From contig CAJOMQ010000012.1 in NCBI GenBank assembly GCA_905236715.1, positions 1-64,000 on the forward strand: a stretch of 64,000 bases of DNA, given 5' to 3'. The stretch is from an uncultured Bacilli bacterium. Lineage in GTDB: Bacteria; Bacillota_I; Bacilli_A; RFN20; CAG-826. Both the position numbers and the translations under genes were made by a program. This document shows positions 43,285-51,272 of this stretch, piece by piece. The notes beneath the pieces are model-generated. The model saw nothing but the letters and a program-made list of their open reading frames with translations. It was not told where the DNA came from and ran no database searches. The stretch's first letter is position 1, and each line of letters begins with the position of its first letter.

Positions 43285-45444
43285 ATGAGAAAAAGTCTGA
43301 TATTACTTGGAATAAGTACTCTAGTTCTTGTTAGCTGCAGTAGCGTTAACGAGAGTCAAGAATTAACACTATATAGAAAATCTAATTTATATATGGAGAA
43401 AAATAATGAAGTGTTCAATTTTCCTTTGTGGACATTTAATCGCAAAGGTGAAGGTAATGTTCCTTATGTCTCATTAAAAGAATTCTTGCCTGCAGTAAAA
43501 TTTATTGATCAAGGATTTAAGACTGTAGAACCAAAATTAGATGTCTCTAATAGTAAAGGTATTTACACCATCAGTTATTCTAGTGGTGAAGGTGAACCTA
43601 TTACCCATCCTTTTGTTTTTGATAAAAATAATCAGACCGTCACCATCAATAAAGAAGCAAAAGCGTTTTATCATCTTTTTTATGATTCCGACCCTAACAT
43701 TGAAACAATGGAATATCTTTATAAACCAGTAGAAGAAAAGAATAGAGATTTTTCTATTACCGATAATCGCGTCATTGATTTAACTAAATATGGTTTAAAG
43801 ATTATTGAACAAGATAATGAATTGTACGCTCCAATTGATTTATATCAAGTGATATTTAAGACTTCGATGTCCCCATCTGGTAATAATCATATTGTTTACA
43901 ATGGTATTGATTATTTTGGATCTAATGGTTCTAGCATCGCGGCATCTTGCTATTCCTCTTCTTTACAATTTAATTTGCAAGAACCAAATATTCTCTTATC
44001 AGTTTTAAAAATAAGTCCCACGATATCGACAAAGCCCGAATTTTCCTTTGCACCTGTAAAACCTGGAGTTAATGAGAAATATCGTTTTGAATCCACGATT
44101 ATTAAAGGTGGTGAATTTACCGTTATTTCAACACTAGAAAAAATTAATATTCCTGATTTCTTCTTACGTTTATCTTTAGATAATAACGGTCAAGGTCGTT
44201 ATGTTTATATCAATAACGATACCAAAGAAGAATTTGAGATAGATAAAGCTTCTCTTATAGACAATAAGACTGTCACTTTCACCGAAGATAATGATTACAT
44301 CAATCTCACTGTTTCTTATCCTAACGCTTTTATCCCTGGTAAGATGCAAGAGATTAAATCATCAATCAATAAGAACAAAACCTTCTTTTTAGAAGAAGAA
44401 AGAAGTAAAGAATACGCTTTATACGACTATAAGATTCTTAGTCTATATTTAGGTGAATATTATGGCCTTGTGCAATCTAATCCGAAAGTTAGAGATTCCG
44501 TTAATTTCTTAAAGCCGTATAAAGAAGAAATATTATCCCCTAATTATCATGATTATCATTTAGGTGTTTCTAAAATGGCGTTAGAAGGCATTGATGATGG
44601 TCATACAAAAGTATTGGGTTTTTCTAAATTCAGTAAAGATGACTTTAATAGCGAAGAAAATCAAGCTGCGATTAATGACATGGTGGGCCCTAGAAGAGGA
44701 AACATATTAAAATATGTCGAATTAGCGGAAGGCTATCGTTCCTCACAAAATTTAGGGCAAGGCTATCAAATCGTTGATGATACCGCTTATCTCACTTTTG
44801 ATTCTTTCTCCGCGACTCCATTAAAACAGTTGAAAGAATATGATGCCGCGCCAGATACATATGTTGATAGAGATACCATTGGCTTTGCTTATACGGCGAT
44901 GAAAGATGTCTCCGCCAATCATCCCGAAGTAAAACGCGTGGTCTTTGATTTATCTTGTAATACTGGTGGTATGGTTCTTGCTTTACCATTCTTATTAGGT
45001 TTAATGAAAAAAGATTTCCATATGAATTCGTATAATTATTACATTAATGATATGTGCCAAAGACATTATCAATTGGATTTAAATGAAAATGGTATATATG
45101 GAGAAGATGAAGATACATATGAAGGTCAATACGATTTCTATGTCTTAACTAGTGGTGCTTCTTTCTCTTGTGGAAATGCCTTCCCAGGCGCCGCGAAATA
45201 CAATAAAGCTGCAAAGATTATTGGTAAAAGATCTGCCGGTGGTGCCTCTGGTGTTGATTATTTCACTTCACCTAGTGGTTTTGATTTAAGATGTTCATCA
45301 TGTATGACAGAAGCCTTTGAATTAGAGGATGGCACTTTTATTGAAAATGACAAAGGTATTCCAGTCGATTTTGAAATAGATGAAGAATATTGGTATAACC
45401 GCACATTGCTCAATAGCAAATTAGACGAAATAGAAAATAATTAA
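43285..45444 (+). CDS. S41-family (tail-specific) protease-like lipoprotein
   Basis: The protein is 719 aa with a lipoprotein signal (LVLVSCSS). The long N-terminal half is unknown and beta-rich. The C-terminal ~250 residues show S41 hallmarks: RVVFDLSCNTGGMVLALPFL (strand plus GG), VLTSGASFSCGNAFP (nucleophile serine region) and GKRSAGGASGVDYFTS. It probably cuts or senses surface proteins. The ATG is weakly preceded by GGAG. It follows structured RNA copy B, which could regulate it. Confidence 0.8.
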   Translation: MRKSLILLGISTLVLVSCSSVNESQELTLYRKSNLYMEKNNEVFNFPLWTFNRKGEGNVPYVSLKEFLPAVKFIDQGFKTVEPKLDVSNSKGIYTISYSSGEGEPITHPFVFDKNNQTVTINKEAKAFYHLFYDSDPNIETMEYLYKPVEEKNRDFSITDNRVIDLTKYGLKIIEQDNELYAPIDLYQVIFKTSMSPSGNNHIVYNGIDYFGSNGSSIAASCYSSSLQFNLQEPNILLSVLKISPTISTKPEFSFAPVKPGVNEKYRFESTIIKGGEFTVISTLEKINIPDFFLRLSLDNNGQGRYVYINNDTKEEFEIDKASLIDNKTVTFTEDNDYINLTVSYPNAFIPGKMQEIKSSINKNKTFFLEEERSKEYALYDYKILSLYLGEYYGLVQSNPKVRDSVNFLKPYKEEILSPNYHDYHLGVSKMALEGIDDGHTKVLGFSKFSKDDFNSEENQAAINDMVGPRRGNILKYVELAEGYRSSQNLGQGYQIVDDTAYLTFDSFSATPLKQLKEYDAAPDTYVDRDTIGFAYTAMKDVSANHPEVKRVVFDLSCNTGGMVLALPFLLGLMKKDFHMNSYNYYINDMCQRHYQLDLNENGIYGEDEDTYEGQYDFYVLTSGASFSCGNAFPGAAKYNKAAKIIGKRSAGGASGVDYFTSPSGFDLRCSSCMTEAFELEDGTFIENDKGIPVDFEIDEEYWYNRTLLNSKLDEIENN

Positions 45445-45539
45445 GACTATCACTCTTCAAATTAAAACGATGATGGCAGACCCCCTTTTGATTATGCCTT
45501 CCATAGATTTTTTATTAAAAATATATGATAATTAATAAT

Positions 45540-45974
45540 ATGAAAAAAGCATTGCTCTTATTGCTACCATTTTTATTTGTGAGTTGCACCAATAAAAGTG
45601 GTGAAGTAATGACTGATTCAAAGATGGATATTAGCATGAAACTCTATATTGATGATTTGTTAATTGAAGATGTGACATGGGAAGATAACGATTCTGTGCA
45701 CGCTCTTAGTCAACTTGCGGAAAATATTTTAACGATTAACATGCACGAATATGGTGGATTTGAACAAACTGGTTTAATTGGCCAATCAATTCCGCGAAAA
45801 GATAAACAAATAAATGTCAATCCCGGCGATATTGTTTTATATAACGGCAACCAAATATCGGTCTTTTATAACCCTAGTAGTTGGTCATACACTAAACTAG
45901 GTCATATCAATTTATCGAATGATAAGATTAACGAATTATTGAATAAAGAGTCTGTTGTCTTTGCCTTAAAATAA
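45540..45974 (+). CDS. cyclophilin-like lipoprotein (PF18050 type)
   Basis: The protein is 144 aa with a lipoprotein signal (LLLPFLFVSC). The mature part follows the cyclophilin-like DUF of Firmicutes: MKLYIDDLLIEDVTWEDNDSVHAL, YGGFEQTGLIGQSIPRKD, PGDIVLYNGNQISVFY, SWSYTKLGHIN. The fold resembles peptidyl-prolyl isomerases; activity is unproven. The start at 45540 matches the signal; no Shine-Dalgarno site. It probably shares a transcript with the hydrolase after it. Confidence 0.75.
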   Translation: MKKALLLLLPFLFVSCTNKSGEVMTDSKMDISMKLYIDDLLIEDVTWEDNDSVHALSQLAENILTINMHEYGGFEQTGLIGQSIPRKDKQINVNPGDIVLYNGNQISVFYNPSSWSYTKLGHINLSNDKINELLNKESVVFALK

Positions 45975-45987
45975 ATCTTCATAAGAT

Positions 45988-47056
45988 ATGCAAAAAAGAA
46001 GAAAGAGAATTGTCATCACTTTATGTGTTATTGCCTCAAGCATTGTTACTTATTTTGCTTTTGGCTTAATCGGTGTCAGTGTGGCAGCGGATGCTTTCAT
46101 CAATAAAAGAAATGGTGATTTGCAGGATGATATTTATTGTGTGCAAAAGACGCGTAAAGACTATCCCTTGCTAGATAATAGAGAAGAAATTTTATTTTCC
46201 TTGCGGTAATGAAACACTAGTTGGTTATTTATACGAGAATATCGCTCCTAAAGGCATCATTATCGTAGCTCACGGTGTGGCCAATTTTGCTGATGGCAAT
46301 GGTGCACAATTACAAAATTATTATCTACAAAAAGGATATGATATCTTCGCAATCGATATGACAGGATGCGGCCAAAGCACAGGCAATGGCATCAAATCAC
46401 TTTTCGAATCAAAATATTGCGTTAGTTCCGCGGTTAAATTGATTCAAGAAAATGAAAAAACAAAAGATTTACCCATTTTTCTGATGGGTCATAGTTGGGG
46501 TGGCTATGGTGTAGTGGCCGCGACCGATGAAATCGATGGTGTTTCTGCAGTGGCTTCTTTTTCTGGATACAATATGCCGAGTGATATGATGTATTATTTT
46601 GCGGAAAATTATACTTCCAAAGCCATCGCTATCACCAAACCCGCGATGGAATTTGGCGTTTCTTGTCTATGGGGCAAAAATGCTTATGTGACCGCCGAAT
46701 CCGCGATAAAAAACAATCTAGACATTTCTTACGTCATTATTCATGGCGACAACGATGACGTTGTTCCATTAAATGGTGCGTCAATATATAGCCACGTCAA
46801 AGAAGACGGATATGATAATGTTGAATATCAATTAATCGAAGGAATGAATCACGATGCTCCTTGGAAGACTCTTTCCGCAATGGAATATACCAATCAATAC
46901 GAAGAAGATCTAAAGAAATTGAGAAAACAATATAACAACCAATTACCGGAAGAAATAAGGCAAGAATATCTTGCTTCCATTGATTTAGAAAAATCGAGCG
47001 CTTTAAATGAACCTTTATTAGATTACATCGATGATATTTTCACTTCTTGCTTATAA
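45988..47056 (+). pseudogene. membrane-anchored alpha/beta hydrolase, one-base frameshift
   Basis: Frame 1 (45988-46209) gives an N-terminal membrane helix and residues to EEILFSLR, then stops. The next frame is open from about 46197 to 47056: PCGNETLVGYLY, GIIIVAHGV, GHSWGGYG (nucleophile elbow), IIHGDNDDVVP and NHDAPW (catalytic His). Deleting one T from TTTT (46195-46198) restores one protein of about 355 aa with a full Ser-Asp-His set. A related intact hydrolase lies at 56841-57788. The indel is in a short homopolymer, as in the CpaF gene. Confidence 0.8.
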
Positions 47057-47128
47057 ATTAATGAAAAGATGAAAATTTTCTTTTGTTTTTATCGATAAAA
47101 CAATAAGATAAAAGCGTTATTGAAAATT

Positions 47129-48286
47129 ATGGAAAAGAAAAAGAAATTTCGTTTTAGAAGACCCACCAAAAAAGATAAATTGACCGCCTTAGAATTAATC
47201 GGCAAACATATTGAAAAATATCGGATTCTCATGATTGTGATGGCCTCTATTGTTTTATTAGCGGCCCTAGCTTTTTCCATTTATTGGCAATTTGATGAAT
47301 TTTCTGCGGTCAATTATTTTGGTGAAAGAGGTGTCATAATTGACAACTTATATCTTGTTGTGCACCTTTCTTTCCTTGGCTTATGCCTTATCATTATTGG
47401 CACCTTAGTCTTGAACTTATTTAAGAAAATAGGCACTGTTGCCTTAGCGATTCTTTTCCATATTTACGCTTTTTTGATTTTAACTTTAGCGACTTTATTA
47501 AGTATTCTTGATTTGAAATTAGAATTGTCGCCGATTACTTTCATGATGGCTTGCGCCTTAATTGCTGGTCTATTCATGGTGGAACCGCGCTTCTTTATCT
47601 TTATTTCGTTCTCATATTATGTGACCATCATGATTTTCCAAGGTGTTAATCATTATCATTATTTTAGCAACGCTAATTACGTGGAAAACATCATCTATTT
47701 CTTAGCGTATGTGATTTTAACCGCTTTAATTTCGGTCCGTTATTATCGTGTCACTAGAAGTGAATATGAGGCCAAAAGAAAATTAGAAATTCTCACCTAT
47801 TATGATGAATTAACTGGTTTATTAAACGAAAGATCCTATATGGCGGAAATTGACCGTATCGCGAAAGGCATTGAAGATGGCACTTTAGAAGAATTCGCCG
47901 TGGTGATGATGGATGTTAATAATTTAAAAGCCACCAATGATGCTTATGGTCATCATTATGGCTGCCATCTCATCGTTGAATGCGGTCATGTTTTACCTAC
48001 CGTCTTCAAACATTCCCTTTTATATCATGTCGGCGGTGATGAATTTATCGCTATTGTCTATGGCGAAGATTACCGTAATTTTGAACAAGTGATGGAAGAA
48101 TTTGATAAAACATTCTCTTATTCCCTCATTCAATATGAAGGACATGAATTAATATTCTCGGTGGCTAGAGGCTACACCAAATATCAAAAAGGTGACCGGT
48201 ACCAGGATGTCATGCAGCGAGCGGATGACTTGATGTATGAAAATAAAAAGATGCTCAAAGAAAAATATAATATGAAAGGTAGATAG
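47129..48286 (+). CDS. membrane diguanylate cyclase (GGDEF)
   Basis: The protein is 385 aa with six hydrophobic helices (~35-190). The C-terminal GGDEF domain has YDELTGLLNERSY, VVMMDVNNLKATNDAYGHHYG (the ND...H metal/base motif) and an intact GGDEF signature (HVGGDEFIAI). It should make cyclic di-GMP. No PilZ or EAL gene lies nearby. The I-site RxxD is not evident. The ATG at 47129 has no clear Shine-Dalgarno site. Confidence 0.88.
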   Translation: MEKKKKFRFRRPTKKDKLTALELIGKHIEKYRILMIVMASIVLLAALAFSIYWQFDEFSAVNYFGERGVIIDNLYLVVHLSFLGLCLIIIGTLVLNLFKKIGTVALAILFHIYAFLILTLATLLSILDLKLELSPITFMMACALIAGLFMVEPRFFIFISFSYYVTIMIFQGVNHYHYFSNANYVENIIYFLAYVILTALISVRYYRVTRSEYEAKRKLEILTYYDELTGLLNERSYMAEIDRIAKGIEDGTLEEFAVVMMDVNNLKATNDAYGHHYGCHLIVECGHVLPTVFKHSLLYHVGGDEFIAIVYGEDYRNFEQVMEEFDKTFSYSLIQYEGHELIFSVARGYTKYQKGDRYQDVMQRADDLMYENKKMLKEKYNMKGR

Positions 48287-48305
48287 GCCCTCTATCTATT
48301 TTTTA
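48280..48305. terminator. terminator between convergent genes
   Basis: TAGATAG/CTATCTA with loop GCCCT, then TTTTTT. It overlaps the GGDEF gene's end and the last codons of the minus-strand Crp gene. Confidence 0.75.
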
Positions 48306-48885
48306 TAAATTCCAATTGATGTTTATTGCGAGAAATAATTCCTTGTTTTACTAATTTAGTAATTAAACGAGAAAGGGTTTCTCTTTCTAAATATAAGGTT
48401 TTTGCTAAAGAAGTGACGTTATTAAATGTAATTTTTCCATTATGCGTCAACATGTAGTAGTGCAATCTATCTTCCGCATTATTGAATGACAATAATTTGA
48501 TTTGTAAATTGAGCTTTTTACCAAAATTAGCCTGTTCTTGTAGGTATTTTTCCAAAAATTGTTCATTGGATTTCATAATATCTAGCAAATCTTCTTTTTT
48601 TAGATAAGCGACTTGCGAATCAATGACCGCGGTGACATTACCACGATAATGATTGTCATCACTAAAAAGAAGGTTGTTGCCAAACATTCCATCTTCTTTG
48701 ATGACGTTATAAATAATTTCTTTTCCGGAAAAAGAATATGAAACAATATCAATTTCCCCTTTAATGACAAATCCAACCGTATTACAAATACTGTTTTCTA
48801 AAAATATAATTTTTCCCGCTTCATATTTTTGATAAAGCAGTTTCTTTTTCTCTTGTTCTGACAATAATTGAATTAAATTAGCCAT
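48292..48885 (-). CDS. Crp/Fnr-family transcription regulator
   Basis: This 197-aa protein has an N-terminal cyclic-nucleotide-binding-like beta-barrel (YEAGKIIFLENSICNTVGFVIKGEIDIVSY) and a C-terminal HTH (SLAKTLYLERETLSRLITKL). The recognition helix carries RETLSR, matching the R-E-x-x-x-R of Crp that reads TGTGA. Only one cysteine (SICN), so no FNR-type cluster. A perfect TGTGA-N6-TCACA lies two bases before its own ATG. Nothing resembling a ribosome site intervenes, so its transcript may be leaderless. It should regulate itself and the divergent ABC operon. Confidence 0.85.
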   Translation of the reverse strand: MANLIQLLSEQEKKKLLYQKYEAGKIIFLENSICNTVGFVIKGEIDIVSYSFSGKEIIYNVIKEDGMFGNNLLFSDDNHYRGNVTAVIDSQVAYLKKEDLLDIMKSNEQFLEKYLQEQANFGKKLNLQIKLLSFNNAEDRLHYYMLTHNGKITFNNVTSLAKTLYLERETLSRLITKLVKQGIISRNKHQLEFIKNR

Positions 48886-48887
48886 AG

Positions 48888-48903
48888 TGTGACTCAAATC
48901 ACA
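48888..48903. promoter_or_regulatory. Crp-type operator
   Basis: TGTGACTCAAATCACA is a perfect Crp consensus palindrome between the divergent Crp-family gene (start 48885) and the ABC operon (start 48956). A second, imperfect FNR-like palindrome TTGTTAATATATCAA is at 48921-48935. Confidence 0.8.
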
Positions 48904-48955
48904 TATTATTTTATCCGTTTTTGTTAATATATCAACACACAAGGAGTTAATAACT

Positions 48956-49933
48956 ATGAAACATATTACAAAAACAATGTTAATTGTCGCTTTAATGGGA
49001 GCATTCCTCACTGGATGTACCGATCAAAAAGATAGTCAATCCAAATGCGATGACTGCCATATTTTTAATACACAAAAGTTAGGTTTGAAAGTGGCCGCTC
49101 CAGCAGGTGCTCCAGCAGTCTCTTTATTCGCTCATTTAGATGAAAAGAATGTGGAAATCAACGCCGCTAATGCCGTGCAAGCTTATTTAACGGATAGTTC
49201 AGACAAAGATATTGTGATCTTACCCACGAATTATGGAATCAAACAAATTGTCTCCGCCGGTGTGAATTTCCAAATTGCCGCCACTGTGACATTTGGCAAT
49301 TTTTTTCTTTTATCCACCGGCTTAGATGATGACGGTGTTTTAAATGAAAATGACAAAGTCATGGCATTTCAGCAAAATGGTGTTGGAGGAAAAATCTTCC
49401 AATATGTTTATGGAGATTTGAATCTTGATGTGACTTATGTTGGCGATGTATCAGAAGTCAAAGATGCTATTTTCGAAGTTAATGGCAACGCTTTTAATTA
49501 TGATTATGCCTTATTAGCCCAACCCGTGGTTAATGCGGTCTTAAGTAAGAAAAGCAATTACAAAATCTACGCCAATATCCAAGAAAAATATCAAACCAAA
49601 AGTGGTGGTAAAGAAATTACCCAAGCCTCTATATTTGTGAAAAAATCTGCGAACAAAGAAAAAGTTGTCGAAGTTTTAAATATTCTCAAAGAAGATATTG
49701 CCCAATTATTGGATGATACTTCCTTTATCGTTGAAGAAACAAATGGTCTTGATAACGAATTTGTCACCGGTAAATTAAGTGGTACCGCCGAAGTGATTAA
49801 AAAATTATTAGATGATGGCAATCAACTAGGTATTGGTTATAAAGATGCCTATGGAAATAAAGCCAGTATCGACGCTTTTATTCAAACTTTAGGAATGGCT
49901 GAAACTAGTGAAGAAATTTATTTCCGCGCTTAA
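48956..49933 (+). CDS. ABC substrate-binding lipoprotein (SsuA/ThiY-like)
   Basis: The protein is 325 aa with a lipoprotein signal (MGAFLTGC). The mature part has the SsuA/NMT1-like layout (LGLKVAAPAGAPAVSLFAHL, then IVILPTNYGIKQIVSAGV, then VGDVSEVKDAIF, then DYALLAQPVVNAVLSKK). It would deliver a small organic molecule such as a sulfonate, pyrimidine or amine. AAGGAG precedes the ATG. It overlaps the permease gene by 26 bases. Confidence 0.85.
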   Translation: MKHITKTMLIVALMGAFLTGCTDQKDSQSKCDDCHIFNTQKLGLKVAAPAGAPAVSLFAHLDEKNVEINAANAVQAYLTDSSDKDIVILPTNYGIKQIVSAGVNFQIAATVTFGNFFLLSTGLDDDGVLNENDKVMAFQQNGVGGKIFQYVYGDLNLDVTYVGDVSEVKDAIFEVNGNAFNYDYALLAQPVVNAVLSKKSNYKIYANIQEKYQTKSGGKEITQASIFVKKSANKEKVVEVLNILKEDIAQLLDDTSFIVEETNGLDNEFVTGKLSGTAEVIKKLLDDGNQLGIGYKDAYGNKASIDAFIQTLGMAETSEEIYFRA

Positions 49934-50684
49934 ATCTAATACCGCCATATACGTTTATGGCATTTTCTTTGTCTTTTTAGTGTGGTGGATTATCTCCCTT
50001 AGCCAAGGAAGAGGAAATGTTGTATTTCCTAATCCCATTGAAACATTTGCGAAAACGGGAGAATTATTATCCGCTCCATACATATATAAATGTATAGGAT
50101 GGACCCTATTAAGAACTCTAATAGGTTTTGGCTTCTCTTTCATCGTAGCTTTATTTCTTGGTGTATTATCGGGATATTGCCCTAAAGCCTATACATTTTT
50201 CAAACCATTAGTGATTGTTTTAAAAAGCGCACCAACCGCTGCTTTTATCTTTCTATTCTTAATTTTGGTGGGTTCTCGATACGCCGCCATATTTATTGTC
50301 TTTTTGGTCTCATTCCCCATTCTTTATGAATCAATTGTCGGTGGTTTAAATAGTTTAAATCAAGAAATCAAGGATGCTTTAAGAATCGATACCGGGAATT
50401 TCTTTGATAAATTCTTCCGCGTTCGTTTGCCTTTATCGTTCCCTTATATCGCTGTTGGCATTTTATCTAGTCTAGCTTTATCTTTTAAAACCTCCATTAT
50501 GGCGGAAATCATTTCTGGTAATACCGATTACGGACTAGGCGCCGCTATTCGCGCTTATCGAAATATGGACCCCACCGACTTAACACCGATTTTTTCTGTT
50601 ACTCTTATTGCCATTGTGATTGTTTTAATCATCGATTTATCGACAATGGCGTTGAAATATTTCTTTATTAAGAAACAATATTGA
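49908..50684 (+). CDS. ABC permease (SsuC/ThiX-like)
   Basis: The protein is 258 aa with about six helices and the BPD_transp_1 EAA-like loop (ALRIDTGNFFDKFFRVRLPLSFPYIAVGI). It pairs with the lipoprotein. The start is GTG inside the end of that gene. No ATPase gene follows: the next genes are the hydrogenase. The ATPase must be encoded elsewhere, or be shared. Confidence 0.85.
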   Translation: MKKFISALKSNTAIYVYGIFFVFLVWWIISLSQGRGNVVFPNPIETFAKTGELLSAPYIYKCIGWTLLRTLIGFGFSFIVALFLGVLSGYCPKAYTFFKPLVIVLKSAPTAAFIFLFLILVGSRYAAIFIVFLVSFPILYESIVGGLNSLNQEIKDALRIDTGNFFDKFFRVRLPLSFPYIAVGILSSLALSFKTSIMAEIISGNTDYGLGAAIRAYRNMDPTDLTPIFSVTLIAIVIVLIIDLSTMALKYFFIKKQY

Positions 50685-50730
50685 TACTTGTTTGTTTAAG
50701 AATACAAAAAAAGTCTTTTTGTCGTGGCTT

Positions 50731-50745
50731 TATTGTATTACAATA
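50731..50745 (+). promoter_or_regulatory. inverted repeat before the hydrogenase operon
   Basis: TATTGT-ATT-ACAATA, a perfect palindromic site about 40 bases ahead of the hydC start. It overlaps a TACAAT that could be a -10. It does not match the Rex box; the regulator is unknown. Confidence 0.4.
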
Positions 50746-50785
50746 CTAATGTTTGGCGTGGTTAAACGCGTTTCGAGGAGATTTT

Positions 50786-51271
50786 ATGGCTAAATTACAA
50801 CCTGCAGCAGTGAAACTCATTACCGAAATCTGTCATCGCTATCAAGATGAACCGACACCCACGATGATGATCTTGGAAGATATCCAAAAAGAGTTTGGAT
50901 ATATCCCATTAGAAGTCCAAGAACTCGTCAGTGAATTAACCGGTGTCCCTGTTTCGGAAATCTATGGTGTTGTCACTTTTTATTCTTTCTTTTCTATGAA
51001 TCCCAAAGGCAAATATGTCATTGGTGTTTGTTTGGGAACAGCCTGCTATGTCAAAGGCAGTCAATTAGTTCTTGATAAATTCAGTGAATTATTAGGCATC
51101 AAAGCGGGTGAAACCACCCCTGATGGTTTATTTACCTTAGATGTCTTACGTTGCATCGGCGCTTGTGCGATTGCTCCCGCTGTTTCGATTAACGGCAAAG
51201 TCTATCCCCAAGTGAAAGTGGATAACGTCAAAAATATTATCGCAGACTATCGTGCACAGGAGGCTCAATAA
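50786..51271 (+). CDS. hydC: NADH-dependent [FeFe] hydrogenase, NuoE-like subunit
   Basis: The protein is 161 aa with a thioredoxin-like [2Fe-2S] domain; the four cysteines are in CLGTACYVKG and CIGACAIAP. The N-terminal helical bundle (ILEDIQKEFGYIPLEVQELVSE) is typical of NuoE/HymA. It transfers electrons within the hydrogenase. The start at 50786 follows GAGGAG; a longer start lacks one. First gene of a three-gene operon. Confidence 0.92.
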   Translation: MAKLQPAAVKLITEICHRYQDEPTPTMMILEDIQKEFGYIPLEVQELVSELTGVPVSEIYGVVTFYSFFSMNPKGKYVIGVCLGTACYVKGSQLVLDKFSELLGIKAGETTPDGLFTLDVLRCIGACAIAPAVSINGKVYPQVKVDNVKNIIADYRAQEAQ

Positions 51272-51272
51272 T

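Noticed and set aside
50731-50745. Rex operator for the hydrogenase
   Set aside because: The palindrome lacks the TTGTTAA-N4-TTAACAA pattern. It is kept only as an unassigned site.
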